Assembly: GCF_017565305.1 (NCBI RefSeq)
Contig: NZ_JAGEKP010000007.1
Coordinates: 310,001 to 374,000 of the forward strand
Length of the DNA: 64,000 bases
Direction of reading: 5' to 3'
Origin: Leifsonia sp. TF02-11
GTDB lineage: Bacteria; Actinomycetota; Actinomycetes; Actinomycetales; Microbacteriaceae
Shown here: one piece after another, positions 25,669-33,606 of the stretch
How the letters are laid out: every line of letters begins with the position of its first letter
How positions within the stretch are numbered: position 1 is the first letter of the stretch
Program-made: the position numbers and the translations under genes
Notes under the pieces: generated by a model
What the model saw: only the letters and a program-made list of their open reading frames with translations
Databases searched by the model: none
Told to the model about the DNA's origin: nothing

Positions 25669-26079
25669 TCATCCGCCCTCCTGCGTGATCGTCCCGTCGC
25701 CGTGGAGTGTCAGCCGCGCACCCCACTGGCCGCACTGCCCGTCGACGAGCCGCGCTCTCGTCGTGAACGACTCGATCGCCGTCGAGCCCTGGATCGGTTC
25801 GACGGTGACCTCGATGCTGTCGCCGTCGTGGAACGGCGTGGTCGGCATAGGGCCGTACGTCGTCACCACGTTGTAGCCGTCGGTGCAGTTCCCCTCGACA
25901 CACACGCGCACGTTGGTGTCGGGGTGCGCCGCGATCCACGGCTTCACGCCGACACTGATCTCCGGCGTCGGCGTGATGGCCTGCCCGCACGTGCCGATCC
26001 GGATGCAGCCCGTCAGGGCGAGTGCGAGCAGCACGGGCACGGCGAGTGCTGCACGCGACGTCCCCCGGTGCCAGCTCAC
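25669..26079 (-). CDS. small secreted lipoprotein, function unknown
   Basis: This 136-residue protein has a lipoprotein signal peptide ending ALTGC (lipobox around residue 25). Several further cysteines lie in the mature part, in the CGQAI, VCVEGNCTDG and GQCGQW stretches, which suggests disulphides outside the cell. No known domain is recognised. The start overlaps the stop of the GH6 cellulase gene (ATGA), so the two are one operon. A role with the cellulase is conceivable but unproved. Confidence 0.7.
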   Translation of the reverse strand: MSWHRGTSRAALAVPVLLALALTGCIRIGTCGQAITPTPEISVGVKPWIAAHPDTNVRVCVEGNCTDGYNVVTTYGPMPTTPFHDGDSIEVTVEPIQGSTAIESFTTRARLVDGQCGQWGARLTLHGDGTITQEGG

Positions 26080-27131
26080 ATGCCGAGGCTACCGCCGGTG
26101 CGTCCCACCACCAGCGCCTCCGCGCCGCTCTCGAACCAGCGCCCGGCGGCGGGACCCCCGTAGCACGGGCCGTCGCTCGCCCCGGGGTGCTTGACCCAGA
26201 GCAGCGCGTCGAGCTTGACCGCGGGGGATTCGGTGATCTGCGGGTTCTGGCCGAGCGCGGCGCCCGGAGGGTTGCACCAGTCGCCCGTCCAGCCGTTGCC
26301 GTTGCGGGAGACGTCGATCACGAAGTGCTTCCAGCCGACGCGGGAGGACACCTTGCCGGCGTAGTCGCGTTCGGCCTGGGTGGCGTCGAAGTTCGAGACG
26401 TTGGTGAAGAAGCCGCGCGCGTCGGCGACGCCGGCGGCCTTCAGGTAGGTGGCCTGGACATCCGGGCTCAGCCAGCGGGCGTTGCCGCCGTCGAGGTAGG
26501 TGCTGAGCCCCGCGGCGGCCAGGATGCCGACCGCGGAGCGGAGCAGCGGGAGGCGGGTGTCCGCGACGCCCGCGCACTTCGCGCTCGGCAGCATGGCGAG
26601 GGAGTCTGGCTCGATCAGCACGACGGCCCTGCTGCCGGCGAGTGCTGCGGCGACCCGGCGGTTCCAGTCGAGGTACTGGTCGGGTGTGAAGCCGCCGGCG
26701 GAGTATCCGCCGCAGTCCCGGTCGGGGATCGCATAGGTGACGAACACGGACGTCGCTCCCTGTGCGGCGGCGGCGCGCAGGTGCCGTTGGATGACGCTGG
26801 AGAGCAGCGCTGGACCGTACCAGTCGCCCAGCCAGACGGCGGTCGGCTGGCTCGCGATCTGCTCGATCAGCGCGGCCCGCCTCGCGTCTCCCGCGGCGGC
26901 CAGGGCATCGGCCACCAGGCGCGCGTCGCTGGTCGGGTCGACGTACAGCCGGCTGCCGAAGGCGGAATCGGAGGCGGGGGAGGTCGGGGAGGCCGGGGCT
27001 GCAGGCGACGAAGAGGAGATCGCGGTTGCGGCGGGCGCCGGCGCGGCGCCCGGCGCGGCGCCCGGCGGAAGAGGCGTCAGGAGCGCAGCCGCGGCCAGAG
27101 CTGCGCCCAGCACTGCGATGAGTGTGCGCAT
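26076..27131 (-). CDS. glycoside hydrolase family 6 cellulase
   Basis: This 351-residue secreted enzyme has an N-terminal signal peptide and an Ala/Pro/Ser linker of about 50 residues. The GH6 catalytic domain follows: FVTYAIPDRDCGGYSAGG (the conserved acid region), VVLIEPDSLAML, FVIDVSRNGNGW and LLWVKHPGASDGPC. GH6 enzymes cleave beta-1,4-glucan with inversion as endoglucanases or cellobiohydrolases. No separate cellulose-binding module is visible, although the linker-like N terminus could once have joined one. The cytoplasmic beta-glucosidase and ABC importer nearby could use the cellobiose produced. Confidence 0.9.
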   Translation of the reverse strand: MRTLIAVLGAALAAAALLTPLPPGAAPGAAPAPAATAISSSSPAAPASPTSPASDSAFGSRLYVDPTSDARLVADALAAAGDARRAALIEQIASQPTAVWLGDWYGPALLSSVIQRHLRAAAAQGATSVFVTYAIPDRDCGGYSAGGFTPDQYLDWNRRVAAALAGSRAVVLIEPDSLAMLPSAKCAGVADTRLPLLRSAVGILAAAGLSTYLDGGNARWLSPDVQATYLKAAGVADARGFFTNVSNFDATQAERDYAGKVSSRVGWKHFVIDVSRNGNGWTGDWCNPPGAALGQNPQITESPAVKLDALLWVKHPGASDGPCYGGPAAGRWFESGAEALVVGRTGGSLGM

Positions 27132-27256
27132 ACCTGCACTATCGGCTCGTTCCGGTCTGAGGTCAGGGGCCGCCGCGATGTGGAGCCTGAGGATACCCAG
27201 AGATTTCGCATCCGGTGCGCGGCGGGAGCACAGCCGGCGCTTGCTTGACTGAGGGC

Positions 27257-27949
27257 GTGAACGACACCCCCGCGCGCGACAGGCGACTCGAAGCGCAGAA
27301 GCGCGCCACGGAGCTGCGCCGACAGGAGGCGCGCCGGGCGCGTCGCCGCCGGTCGCTGATCGTCGCCGGGGTCGTCGTCGCCGTGCTCGTCGTGGCGGGG
27401 ACCATCACCGCCGTCGTGCTCCACGGCAAGCCGTCGGCGTCGGTCGCATCCTCATCCTCCCCCTCGGCGGGCGCCGCGCAGTGGGCCGCCCCGGCCGACG
27501 TCGAGTCGGGGGTGACGGCCGCCGGCCTCCAGATGCTGACCGCCGAGGGCACGGCGCTGCACATCCACCAGCATCTCAGCGTCACGGTCGACGGCTCGCC
27601 CGTCGTGGTCCCCGCCGAGCTCGGCATCGACGTCGCCCGGCAGCGGATCTCGCCCATCCACACGCACGACGAGTCCGGCATCATCCACGTCGAGTCGCCC
27701 ACCGTGCAGACCTTCACGCTCGGCCAGGTCTTCGACGAGTGGAAGCAGAAGCTGGGACCGGGACAGGTCGGGGCGTATCGCGACGGGTCCGACGGTCAGA
27801 CCGTCACCGTTTTCGTCGACGGGAAGGCCACCGCGGGCGACCCGCGCTCGATCGAGCTGACCTCGCACGAGGACATCGACATCGTGGTCGCGAAGAAGGG
27901 GACCGCCGTCGCCGCGCCGCCGGCCTTCTCCTGGCCTGCGGGCTACTGA
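27257..27949 (+). CDS. single-pass membrane protein with His-rich extracellular domain
   Basis: This 230-residue protein starts at GTG. It has a very basic cytoplasmic N terminus (RRLEAQKRATELRRQEARRARR), one transmembrane helix at about residues 34-56, a Ser-rich linker and an outside domain. That domain carries HIHQHLSVTVDG and SPIHTHDESGIIHVESP. The clustered histidines may bind metal, which is an inference. I have seen the pattern in other actinobacterial hypothetical proteins, but I know no function for it. It converges with the glycosylase gene by a few bases. Confidence 0.7.
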   Translation: MNDTPARDRRLEAQKRATELRRQEARRARRRRSLIVAGVVVAVLVVAGTITAVVLHGKPSASVASSSSPSAGAAQWAAPADVESGVTAAGLQMLTAEGTALHIHQHLSVTVDGSPVVVPAELGIDVARQRISPIHTHDESGIIHVESPTVQTFTLGQVFDEWKQKLGPGQVGAYRDGSDGQTVTVFVDGKATAGDPRSIELTSHEDIDIVVAKKGTAVAAPPAFSWPAGY

Positions 27950-28593
27950 GACGCCGGCGCCGCGATCGGGTTCGCGGAGGCGGAGTCGGCCGCGACCGCC
28001 CAGCAATACCACGCCACGAGGGTCCGGTAGGGACGGTACGCGTCACCGGCCGCCTGGAGCTCCTTCGGCGTCGGCGTGGGCACGCCCCACCCCTGGCCGT
28101 ATCCCTTGCGGACGGCCAGGTCGCCGACCGGCCAGACGTCCGGGCGGTGGAGGTGGAAGATCAGGAACATCTGCGCCGACCACGGGCCGATCCCGCGGAC
28201 GCGCGAGAGCTGGGCGATCACCTCGTCGTCCGTGAGCAGGTCGAGCGAGGCCGTATCGAGCACGACGTCGCCGTCGACGACCCGCGCGGCGAGGTCACGC
28301 AGCGACGCCACCTTGTTCTTCGAGAGCCCGACGCGGCGCAGGTCGTCGTCCGAGAGCGCGAGCATGCGCTCGGGCACCACGTCGCCGAGCGCGGCGACGA
28401 GCCGGCCGTGGATGGCCGAGGCCGCCGCTCCGGCGATCTGCTGGTAGCAGATGCCCCGAACCAGCGAGGCGAACGGCGTCTCGAAGGGGATGGCGAAGTG
28501 CGGGATGCCGAGCTGCGCGTGCAGGCGCGCGAGCACCGGATCGCGCTCGCCGAGCTCCCGCGCCGCCCGCTCGAGCCCCGCGTCCTCGAGCAT
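27943..28593 (-). CDS. DNA-3-methyladenine glycosylase (AlkA-type HhH-GPD)
   Basis: This 216-residue DNA repair enzyme lacks the AlkA N-terminal domain and is the short actinobacterial form. The helix-hairpin-helix is near LSRVRGIGPWSAQMFLIFHL (about residue 131-150). The catalytic Asp lies in VWPVGDLAVRKGYG. FASLVRGICYQQIAGAAASAI is the conserved lead helix. It excises alkylated bases such as 3-methyladenine. It overlaps the upstream TetR gene by one base and shares its transcript. Confidence 0.88.
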   Translation of the reverse strand: MLEDAGLERAARELGERDPVLARLHAQLGIPHFAIPFETPFASLVRGICYQQIAGAAASAIHGRLVAALGDVVPERMLALSDDDLRRVGLSKNKVASLRDLAARVVDGDVVLDTASLDLLTDDEVIAQLSRVRGIGPWSAQMFLIFHLHRPDVWPVGDLAVRKGYGQGWGVPTPTPKELQAAGDAYRPYRTLVAWYCWAVAADSASANPIAAPASQ

Positions 28594-29165
28594 CAGCGCG
28601 GTGCCTCGGCGCTCAGGGCGCGCACCTGGGCGAGCAGCTGCTCGGCGACGGCGTCGAACGGGTCGATGCTCGCCTGCGCCCGGCTGAGGATGACGCCGCC
28701 CTCGCTGGCCGCGATGAGCAGGGTGGCCGTCGCGGGAGCCGCGTCGGCGTCGATCCCGCCGAGCGTCAGCAGCTCGGCGAGCAGCTCCGCCCAGCCGCGG
28801 AACACGTCGCCGGCCCGCTGCAGCAGGTCATCGGAGTCGGCGGCGACGGTGACGGCGACGGCCGAGCAGCCGATGCGGAAGTGCGACACGATCAGAAGGC
28901 TCCGCCAGGCTCCGATGAACGTCGAGGCGACGTCGACGGCCGGCTTGCCGCGCGCCGATTCGATGAGCGCGTTGGAGGTGGCGCCCTGGTGGGCGAGCGC
29001 CTGGGCGACCAGGCTCGCCTTGCCGTCGGGGAAGTGATGGTAGATCGACCCGCGCGGAGCGCCGGTGAGCGCCAGCACCTCCGAGAACGACGTCTCCTGC
29101 AGGCCCTTCTCGGCCAGCAGCCTGGCCGCACCCTCGATCATCCGTGACTTGGCGTCGGAGACCAT
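28593..29165 (-). CDS. TetR-family transcriptional regulator
   Basis: This 190-residue regulator has the TetR domain in residues 5-55 (MIEGAARLLAEKGLQETSFSEVLALTG, then APRGSIYHHFPDGKASLVAQAL). The C-terminal domain resembles LmrA/YxaF-type regulators. It lies upstream of the glycosylase gene in the same direction and diverges from the tautomerase gene, with an inverted repeat between them. Confidence 0.9.
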   Translation of the reverse strand: MVSDAKSRMIEGAARLLAEKGLQETSFSEVLALTGAPRGSIYHHFPDGKASLVAQALAHQGATSNALIESARGKPAVDVASTFIGAWRSLLIVSHFRIGCSAVAVTVAADSDDLLQRAGDVFRGWAELLAELLTLGGIDADAAPATATLLIAASEGGVILSRAQASIDPFDAVAEQLLAQVRALSAEAPR

Positions 29166-29195
29166 ACACCGGCCCCTTCCTGTCGGGAGGTGTTG

Positions 29196-29215
29196 ACTAT
29201 GACGATCATCATACT
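29196..29215. promoter_or_regulatory. probable TetR operator before the tautomerase gene
   Basis: ACTATGA and TCATACT form inverted arms with one mismatch across a 6-bp spacer. The site lies 30 bases upstream of the minus-strand TetR start and 42 bases upstream of the plus-strand tautomerase start, which fits divergent control. Confidence 0.45.
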
Positions 29216-29257
29216 GCACACTGGTCGCACACACCCGGATTCGAGGAGTTGATCCCC

Positions 29258-29710
29258 ATGCCCATGATCGACGTCTATGCCACCGCAGGAACGTTCTCCG
29301 ACCCGCACGCGCTCGCCCGGACCCTCGCCGACACCCTCAAGGTGATCGAACAGGTGCCCGACATCCCGATGTTCCGCGCGAACACCGCGGCCTTCGTCCA
29401 CGACCTCCCCGCCGGCGCCATCTCGAACGTGGACGGCGACTCGGACTACGTGCGCGTTCAGGTGCTCACCAACGCCGGCGCGCTCGACCGGCCGAAACAG
29501 CTCGCGGTGGTGGAGCAGTTCACCGACCTCGTGGCGGAGGCCGCGGGCGACCCGTCGCTGAAACAGCGCACCTGGGTGCTGCTGACCGAGGCCGTCGAGG
29601 GCGGCTGGGGCCTCGGCGGGCACGCCAACACGAACGAGGAGCTGGTGGCCGCAGCGCGGGCGCAGATCGCGGAGCTGCGAGCGGGGGCCGCCGCCGCGGA
29701 GAACGACTGA
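29258..29710 (+). CDS. tautomerase-superfamily protein
   Basis: This 150-residue protein starts MPMIDVYATAG, leaving Pro as the second residue, which is the catalytic N-terminal proline expected of the 4-oxalocrotonate tautomerase superfamily after Met removal. The length suggests the long subgroup with two beta-alpha-beta units. RVQVLTNAGAL and TWVLLTEAVEGGWGLGG are the later strands. The natural substrate is unknown. The divergent TetR and the inverted repeat suggest it is induced by a small aromatic or oxidised compound. An alternative start upstream is unlikely because GAGGAG precedes this ATG. Confidence 0.8.
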   Translation: MPMIDVYATAGTFSDPHALARTLADTLKVIEQVPDIPMFRANTAAFVHDLPAGAISNVDGDSDYVRVQVLTNAGALDRPKQLAVVEQFTDLVAEAAGDPSLKQRTWVLLTEAVEGGWGLGGHANTNEELVAAARAQIAELRAGAAAAEND

Positions 29711-29735
29711 CTCCGCGTCACCCGCGAGCGCGGAC

Positions 29736-30908
29736 TCAGGCCGCGACGGCTGTCGCCTCCTCGGTGACGGGCCGCCGCGCCGGGTCCCGCAGCGTGCAGA
29801 GCACGGCGAAGCCGAGCACCGGCATCGTGACCAGCGTCGCGAGCGCGAGCTGGAGTCCTGCGGCGTCGGCGAGCACGCCGATCAGCGGTGTGGCGACGCC
29901 GCCGACGCTGACCGCGAGCCCGAGCGTGATACCGCTGGCGGTTCCGACGCGCGAGGGCAGGTAGTCCTGGCCGAGCGTGACCTGCAGCGAGAACGGGACG
30001 TAGAGGCCGATCGAGGTCGCCGCCGCGAACACCAGCAGTGCGGGTCCCGGCACCCAGACGACCCCGGCGATGGCGACGAGGGTGACGAGGTTCGAGACGG
30101 CCGAGACGCCGACGCGTCCCCAGCGCCGGGCGAAGTAGCCGCCGAGCACGGACCCGACGATCCCGCCGAGGTAGAGGATCGTGAGAGCAATGGTGCCGAC
30201 ACCGGGCCAGCCGGGCAGCCGCTGCTCCGCGTGGCTTGCGATGAAGGCGCCGAGGCCCACGAACGCGATGGACCGCGTCATGATCACCACGGTCAACCGC
30301 AGGAACGATCGGACGTCGTCCGTCATCCTCGCGCTGTCGGCGGCCTCCGCGGTATCGCCGCGCCGCGCCAGCATCCGGAGCACGGGGACCGCGAGGGAGG
30401 CGCCGACGAGAGCCGGGAGCGCGACGACCGGCGTCCAGGACAGGCCGAGGGCGCCGACCGTGGAACCGACGAGCAGCGGGGCGAGCGCGAAGCCGACGTT
30501 GCCGCCGGTCGCGAACCAGGCCATCCCGACGTGGCTGCCGCGACTCGCGACGCGGACGAGGCGAGCCGACTCCGGGTGATAGGCGGCGACGCCGAGCCCG
30601 GAGACGGCGACGAAGACCAGCGTGAGGGCGTAGTCGTGGGCGAGCCCGCTCAGGCCGATCCCCAGTCCGCTGAGGATCGTCGCGGCCGGCAGGAGCCAGG
30701 GCAGCGCACGGCGGTCGGTCAGCAGCCCGAACAGCGGCTGGGCCACGGATGAGAGGAGCGATGCGGCGAGGACGATCCCGGCCGCGAGAGCGTAGCTGTA
30801 GTGCCGCTCCGCGACGAAGAAGGGCACGAGCGCGGCGACAGCGCCCTGGAAGACGTCGACGCAGGCGTGCCCGATGGCGAGCAGGGTGATGGGGGAGCGA
30901 AGGGTCAT
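29736..30908 (-). CDS. MFS transporter, fosmidomycin-resistance (Fsr) type
   Basis: This 390-residue membrane protein has about 12 helices. The N-terminal motif ITLLAIGHACVDVFQGAVAALVPFF is typical of the Fsr subgroup, and SGLGVAAYHPESARLV follows. These exporters confer resistance to drugs or move sugars or lipids. The gene diverges from an AraC regulator whose start is only 55 bases away, so control by that regulator is probable. The start was set at the ATG directly before the first conserved helix. Confidence 0.88.
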   Translation of the reverse strand: MTLRSPITLLAIGHACVDVFQGAVAALVPFFVAERHYSYALAAGIVLAASLLSSVAQPLFGLLTDRRALPWLLPAATILSGLGIGLSGLAHDYALTLVFVAVSGLGVAAYHPESARLVRVASRGSHVGMAWFATGGNVGFALAPLLVGSTVGALGLSWTPVVALPALVGASLAVPVLRMLARRGDTAEAADSARMTDDVRSFLRLTVVIMTRSIAFVGLGAFIASHAEQRLPGWPGVGTIALTILYLGGIVGSVLGGYFARRWGRVGVSAVSNLVTLVAIAGVVWVPGPALLVFAAATSIGLYVPFSLQVTLGQDYLPSRVGTASGITLGLAVSVGGVATPLIGVLADAAGLQLALATLVTMPVLGFAVLCTLRDPARRPVTEEATAVAA

Positions 30909-30963
30909 GCTGTCGAGACTCCCAAGCGGAGGAGGTGTCCCGCTTCCGTTATCCTGTCCGATC

Positions 30964-31695
30964 ATGCAGGAATTCCGCCACGAACCCGTCGCCCCGACGA
31001 CGACCAGGGTCCTCGGGCCGGGCGGGCTCATCGACGCCCACGTGCACGATCAGCACCAGCTCGTGTACGCGCGCCGCGGTGTGGTCTCGGTGACGACCGA
31101 CGCGGGCGTCTGGGTGACGCGGGGATCGCAGGCGATCTGGGTGCCGGCCGGCACGGTCCACGCGCACCGCGCGTACGGCGAGCTCGAGCTGCGGTTCGTC
31201 GGCCTCCCGGTGGAGGACAACCCACTGGGCCTCGCACAACCCACGGTGGTCACGGTGAGCCCGCTGCTGCGCGAGATCATCGTGGCCTACACCGCCCGAA
31301 CCACCGAGGACGTAGCCCGGTCGCGCCTGAGGGCAGTGCTCTTCGACGAACTGCGCGCAGCGCCGGGTCAGGCGATCCACGTGCCGAGCGCGACGCATCC
31401 GCTCGTGCGCAGGCTCGGCGAGCTCCTCGACGCGGATCCGGCGACCGACCGCACGCTCGCACAGTTCGGGCGGTCGATCGGGGCGAGCGATCGCACGCTG
31501 TCGCGGCTCATCCGCGCCGACCTCGGCATGACCTTCCCGCAGTGGCGCACGCAGCTCCGCCTCCACCGTGCGCTGGTCCTGCTGGCGGAGGGCGCGCCGG
31601 TCACCGAGGTCGCGCACCGCTGCGGCTGGTCGTCGGCGAGCACGTTCATCGAGGTCTTCCGGCGCGCGTTCGGCCGGACGCCGGGGAGTCGCTGA
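30964..31695 (+). CDS. AraC-family transcriptional regulator
   Basis: This 243-residue protein has an N-terminal cupin-like sensory domain (LIDAHVHDQHQLVYARRGVVSVTTDAG, residues 20-55). The C-terminal double HTH (about residues 150-243) includes TLAQFGRSIGASDRTLSRLIRADLGMTFPQWR and the second-helix region VTEVAHRCGWSSASTFIEVFRRAFG. It is divergent from the Fsr exporter and probably regulates it. Confidence 0.9.
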   Translation: MQEFRHEPVAPTTTRVLGPGGLIDAHVHDQHQLVYARRGVVSVTTDAGVWVTRGSQAIWVPAGTVHAHRAYGELELRFVGLPVEDNPLGLAQPTVVTVSPLLREIIVAYTARTTEDVARSRLRAVLFDELRAAPGQAIHVPSATHPLVRRLGELLDADPATDRTLAQFGRSIGASDRTLSRLIRADLGMTFPQWRTQLRLHRALVLLAEGAPVTEVAHRCGWSSASTFIEVFRRAFGRTPGSR

Positions 31696-31766
31696 CCTCC
31701 TGCTCCAGCGGACACATTCTGTCCGCTTGTCCCGGGATGCTGAGGAGACGACCACAGGAGGATCCC

Positions 31767-32288
31767 ATGACAGCGTTCCAGCCCGCCGACTACACCAGCG
31801 TCGCCCCGTGGGTGGTGACCGACGACACCGGGGCCTTCCTCGACTTCGTCGCGCAGGCGTTCGGAGGCGTCGAACTCGCCAGGGTGCGCGTGGCGGACGG
31901 CAGCATCGGCCACGCCGAGATCCGCATCGGAGACACCGTCGTGTTGGCGTTCGACCGCCGCCCGGGCTGGCCACGGCTCCCGTCGCTGCTGCGCGTGTTC
32001 GTCCCGGACTCGGATGACGCGATGGCGCGCGCGCTCGCCCGCGGCGCCCGCGTCGTCACCGAGCCGTCCGACAGCGCGTTCGGGCAGCGCGGCGGCCGCA
32101 TCGCCGACCCGTTCGGCAACATCTGGTGGGTCGTCACCGTCGTGGAGGAGGTGCCGGAGGACGAGATGTGGCGGCGGCTCGCGGAGCCCCGCTATGCCGA
32201 GGCGATGAGCAGGGCGCAACGCACGCTCGACAGCGAGCTCAGCGGCGTCGATCGCCGGTACGAGAGCGCACCGAAGCGGCCGGAGTGA
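31767..32288 (+). CDS. VOC/glyoxalase-superfamily protein (PhnB-like)
   Basis: This 173-residue protein has one PhnB-like VOC fold: SVAPWVVTDDTGAFLDFVAQAFGG, then GHAEIRIGDTVVLAFD, then GQRGGRIADPFGNIWWVVTVVEE. The His and Glu in GHAEIRIG and the region around RIADPFGN match the metal-site geometry of the superfamily. AGGAGGA lies before the start. The real reaction is unknown; resistance or dioxygenase roles are common in such proteins. It stands 71 bp after the AraC gene. Confidence 0.82.
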   Translation: MTAFQPADYTSVAPWVVTDDTGAFLDFVAQAFGGVELARVRVADGSIGHAEIRIGDTVVLAFDRRPGWPRLPSLLRVFVPDSDDAMARALARGARVVTEPSDSAFGQRGGRIADPFGNIWWVVTVVEEVPEDEMWRRLAEPRYAEAMSRAQRTLDSELSGVDRRYESAPKRPE

Positions 32289-32392
32289 GCGCCGGAGTGA
32301 GCTGAGAGCGATGCGCTGACCCGCACCGACCGGGCGACGCCCCGATTCCGCGATGCAGGGATCCGGGGCGTTCGTCGTGTTCGGGAGCACGC

Positions 32393-32421
32393 TTGACCCC
32401 CTCCAGGACTCCCGATATAGT
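32393..32421 (+). promoter_or_regulatory. strong sigma-70-type promoter of the lacI operon
   Basis: TTGACC (32393-32398) and TATAGT (32416-32421) are separated by exactly 17 bases. This is among the best consensus promoters I could find in the window. The overlapping palindromes start ten bases after the -10 box, where they would cover the transcription start. It would drive the 32499-41138 operon. Confidence 0.75.
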
Positions 32422-32430
32422 CAACCTATC

Positions 32431-32455
32431 GCAAACTAGTTTGCAAACAGTTTGC
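32431..32455. promoter_or_regulatory. overlapping LacI-type operators
   Basis: GCAAACTAGTTTGC (32431-32444) is a perfect 14-bp palindrome. GCAAAC-A-GTTTGC (32443-32455) is a second palindrome that shares two bases with the first. LacI regulators bind such sites. They lie downstream of the -10 box and before the lacI start, consistent with autorepression and control of the whole operon. Confidence 0.75.
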
Positions 32456-32498
32456 GCAGGATTTTCGGCAGTTTCGACCAGGTCAATGGAGATTGAGC

Positions 32499-33548
32499 AT
32501 GACGACCGAGAGAACCGGTTTGGATGGCGGCCCCGACAAGCGTACGGGCGCGAGCACGGTCACGATCCAGGCTGTCGCCGCCGCCGCCGGCGTCAGCAAG
32601 ACGACCGTGTCGCACGTGCTCTCCGGCAACCGGCCGGTCTCCGCCGAGACCCGCCGCCGGGTTGAGAAGGTCATGGAGGATCTCGGCTTCACCCCGAACT
32701 TCTTCGCCCAGGCGCTGAACCGCAACCGCAGCAACAGCATCGCGCTGATCGCGCAGGACATCACGAACCCGTTCTACCCGGCGCTCGCCCGCGGCCTCCA
32801 GGCGGCGGTTTCGAGTCAGGACCAGGTCGTCATGCTCTTCGACGCGGGAGCCGACGAGGGCGGGCTTACTCACGCCTTCGTCACCGACGCCATCCAGCGG
32901 CGGGCCGACGGCGTGGTCGTTGCCGTCAGCGACGTGGACGACGACATCGCCCGCCTGCGCGACGCCGGCATCCCCGTCGTCGCGGTCGGCTCCGGCGCAT
33001 CCGCGCTCCCGATCGACTGGGTGACCGCCGACGACGAGCGCATCGCGGCCGACGCCGTGATGCACCTCCACCTGCTCGGGCACCGCCGCATCGCCACGAT
33101 CACCGGCCCGCTGACCCACACGCCGGGCAAGCCCCGGCACGTCGGCTACCTCCGCGCGATGCAGGACCTCGACCTCCCCGTCGACCCGGCCCTGATCGAG
33201 CACGGCGAGTGGACGCGCGAGAGCGGGTTCGAGGCGATGCGCCGGCTCATCGCGTTGCGGGACCGCCCGAGCGCGGTGTTCTGCGCGAACGACCTGATGG
33301 CGATCGGCGCGCTGGACGCCGCCCACCAGGCGGGCCTCTCGGTGCCCGAGGACATCGCCATCATCGGCGTCGACGACATCGACGCCGCCGGTCTCGTGCG
33401 CCCGGCGCTGACCACCGTGCGCATCCCGGCGGAGGAGATCGGCCGTGCCGCCGGAGAGCTCCTCCTGCACCGCATCGCCGAGGGGATGACCTCGACCCAC
33501 CGGCACGTTCTCGTGCAGCACGCGCTCATCGCGCGCGAATCCGCCTGA
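32499..33548 (+). CDS. LacI-family transcriptional regulator
   Basis: This 349-residue repressor has the LacI helix-turn-helix at about residues 22-70 (TIQAVAAAAGVSKTTVSHVLSGNRPVSAETRRRV). A type-1 periplasmic-binding-like ligand domain follows (IALIAQDITNPFYPALARGLQ and later RPSAVFCANDLMAIGALDAAHQAG, IIGVDDIDAAGLVRPALTTVRIP). I start it at the ATG at 32499 because GGAG precedes it. An in-frame TTG at 32493 is less likely. It is the first gene of an operon with ribosyl- and sugar-processing enzymes, and it sits next to two perfect LacI-type palindromes. Confidence 0.93.
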   Translation: MTTERTGLDGGPDKRTGASTVTIQAVAAAAGVSKTTVSHVLSGNRPVSAETRRRVEKVMEDLGFTPNFFAQALNRNRSNSIALIAQDITNPFYPALARGLQAAVSSQDQVVMLFDAGADEGGLTHAFVTDAIQRRADGVVVAVSDVDDDIARLRDAGIPVVAVGSGASALPIDWVTADDERIAADAVMHLHLLGHRRIATITGPLTHTPGKPRHVGYLRAMQDLDLPVDPALIEHGEWTRESGFEAMRRLIALRDRPSAVFCANDLMAIGALDAAHQAGLSVPEDIAIIGVDDIDAAGLVRPALTTVRIPAEEIGRAAGELLLHRIAEGMTSTHRHVLVQHALIARESA

Positions 33549-33606
33549 GCCTCCGGAACCTCCGTACCGCCACGAACGCCACGAACGCCCAGAAAGAAGA
33601 CACCCC

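Noticed and set aside
29193-29215. TTGACT-CATACT as a promoter before the tautomerase gene
   Set aside because: The spacing is only 11 bases, too short for a sigma-70 promoter. The stretch is better explained by an inverted repeat.
32337-32371. ACGCCCCG/CGGGGCGT stem as a terminator after the VOC gene
   Set aside because: The stem is 8 bp with a 19-nt loop and no T-tract, too weak to claim, although some role is possible.
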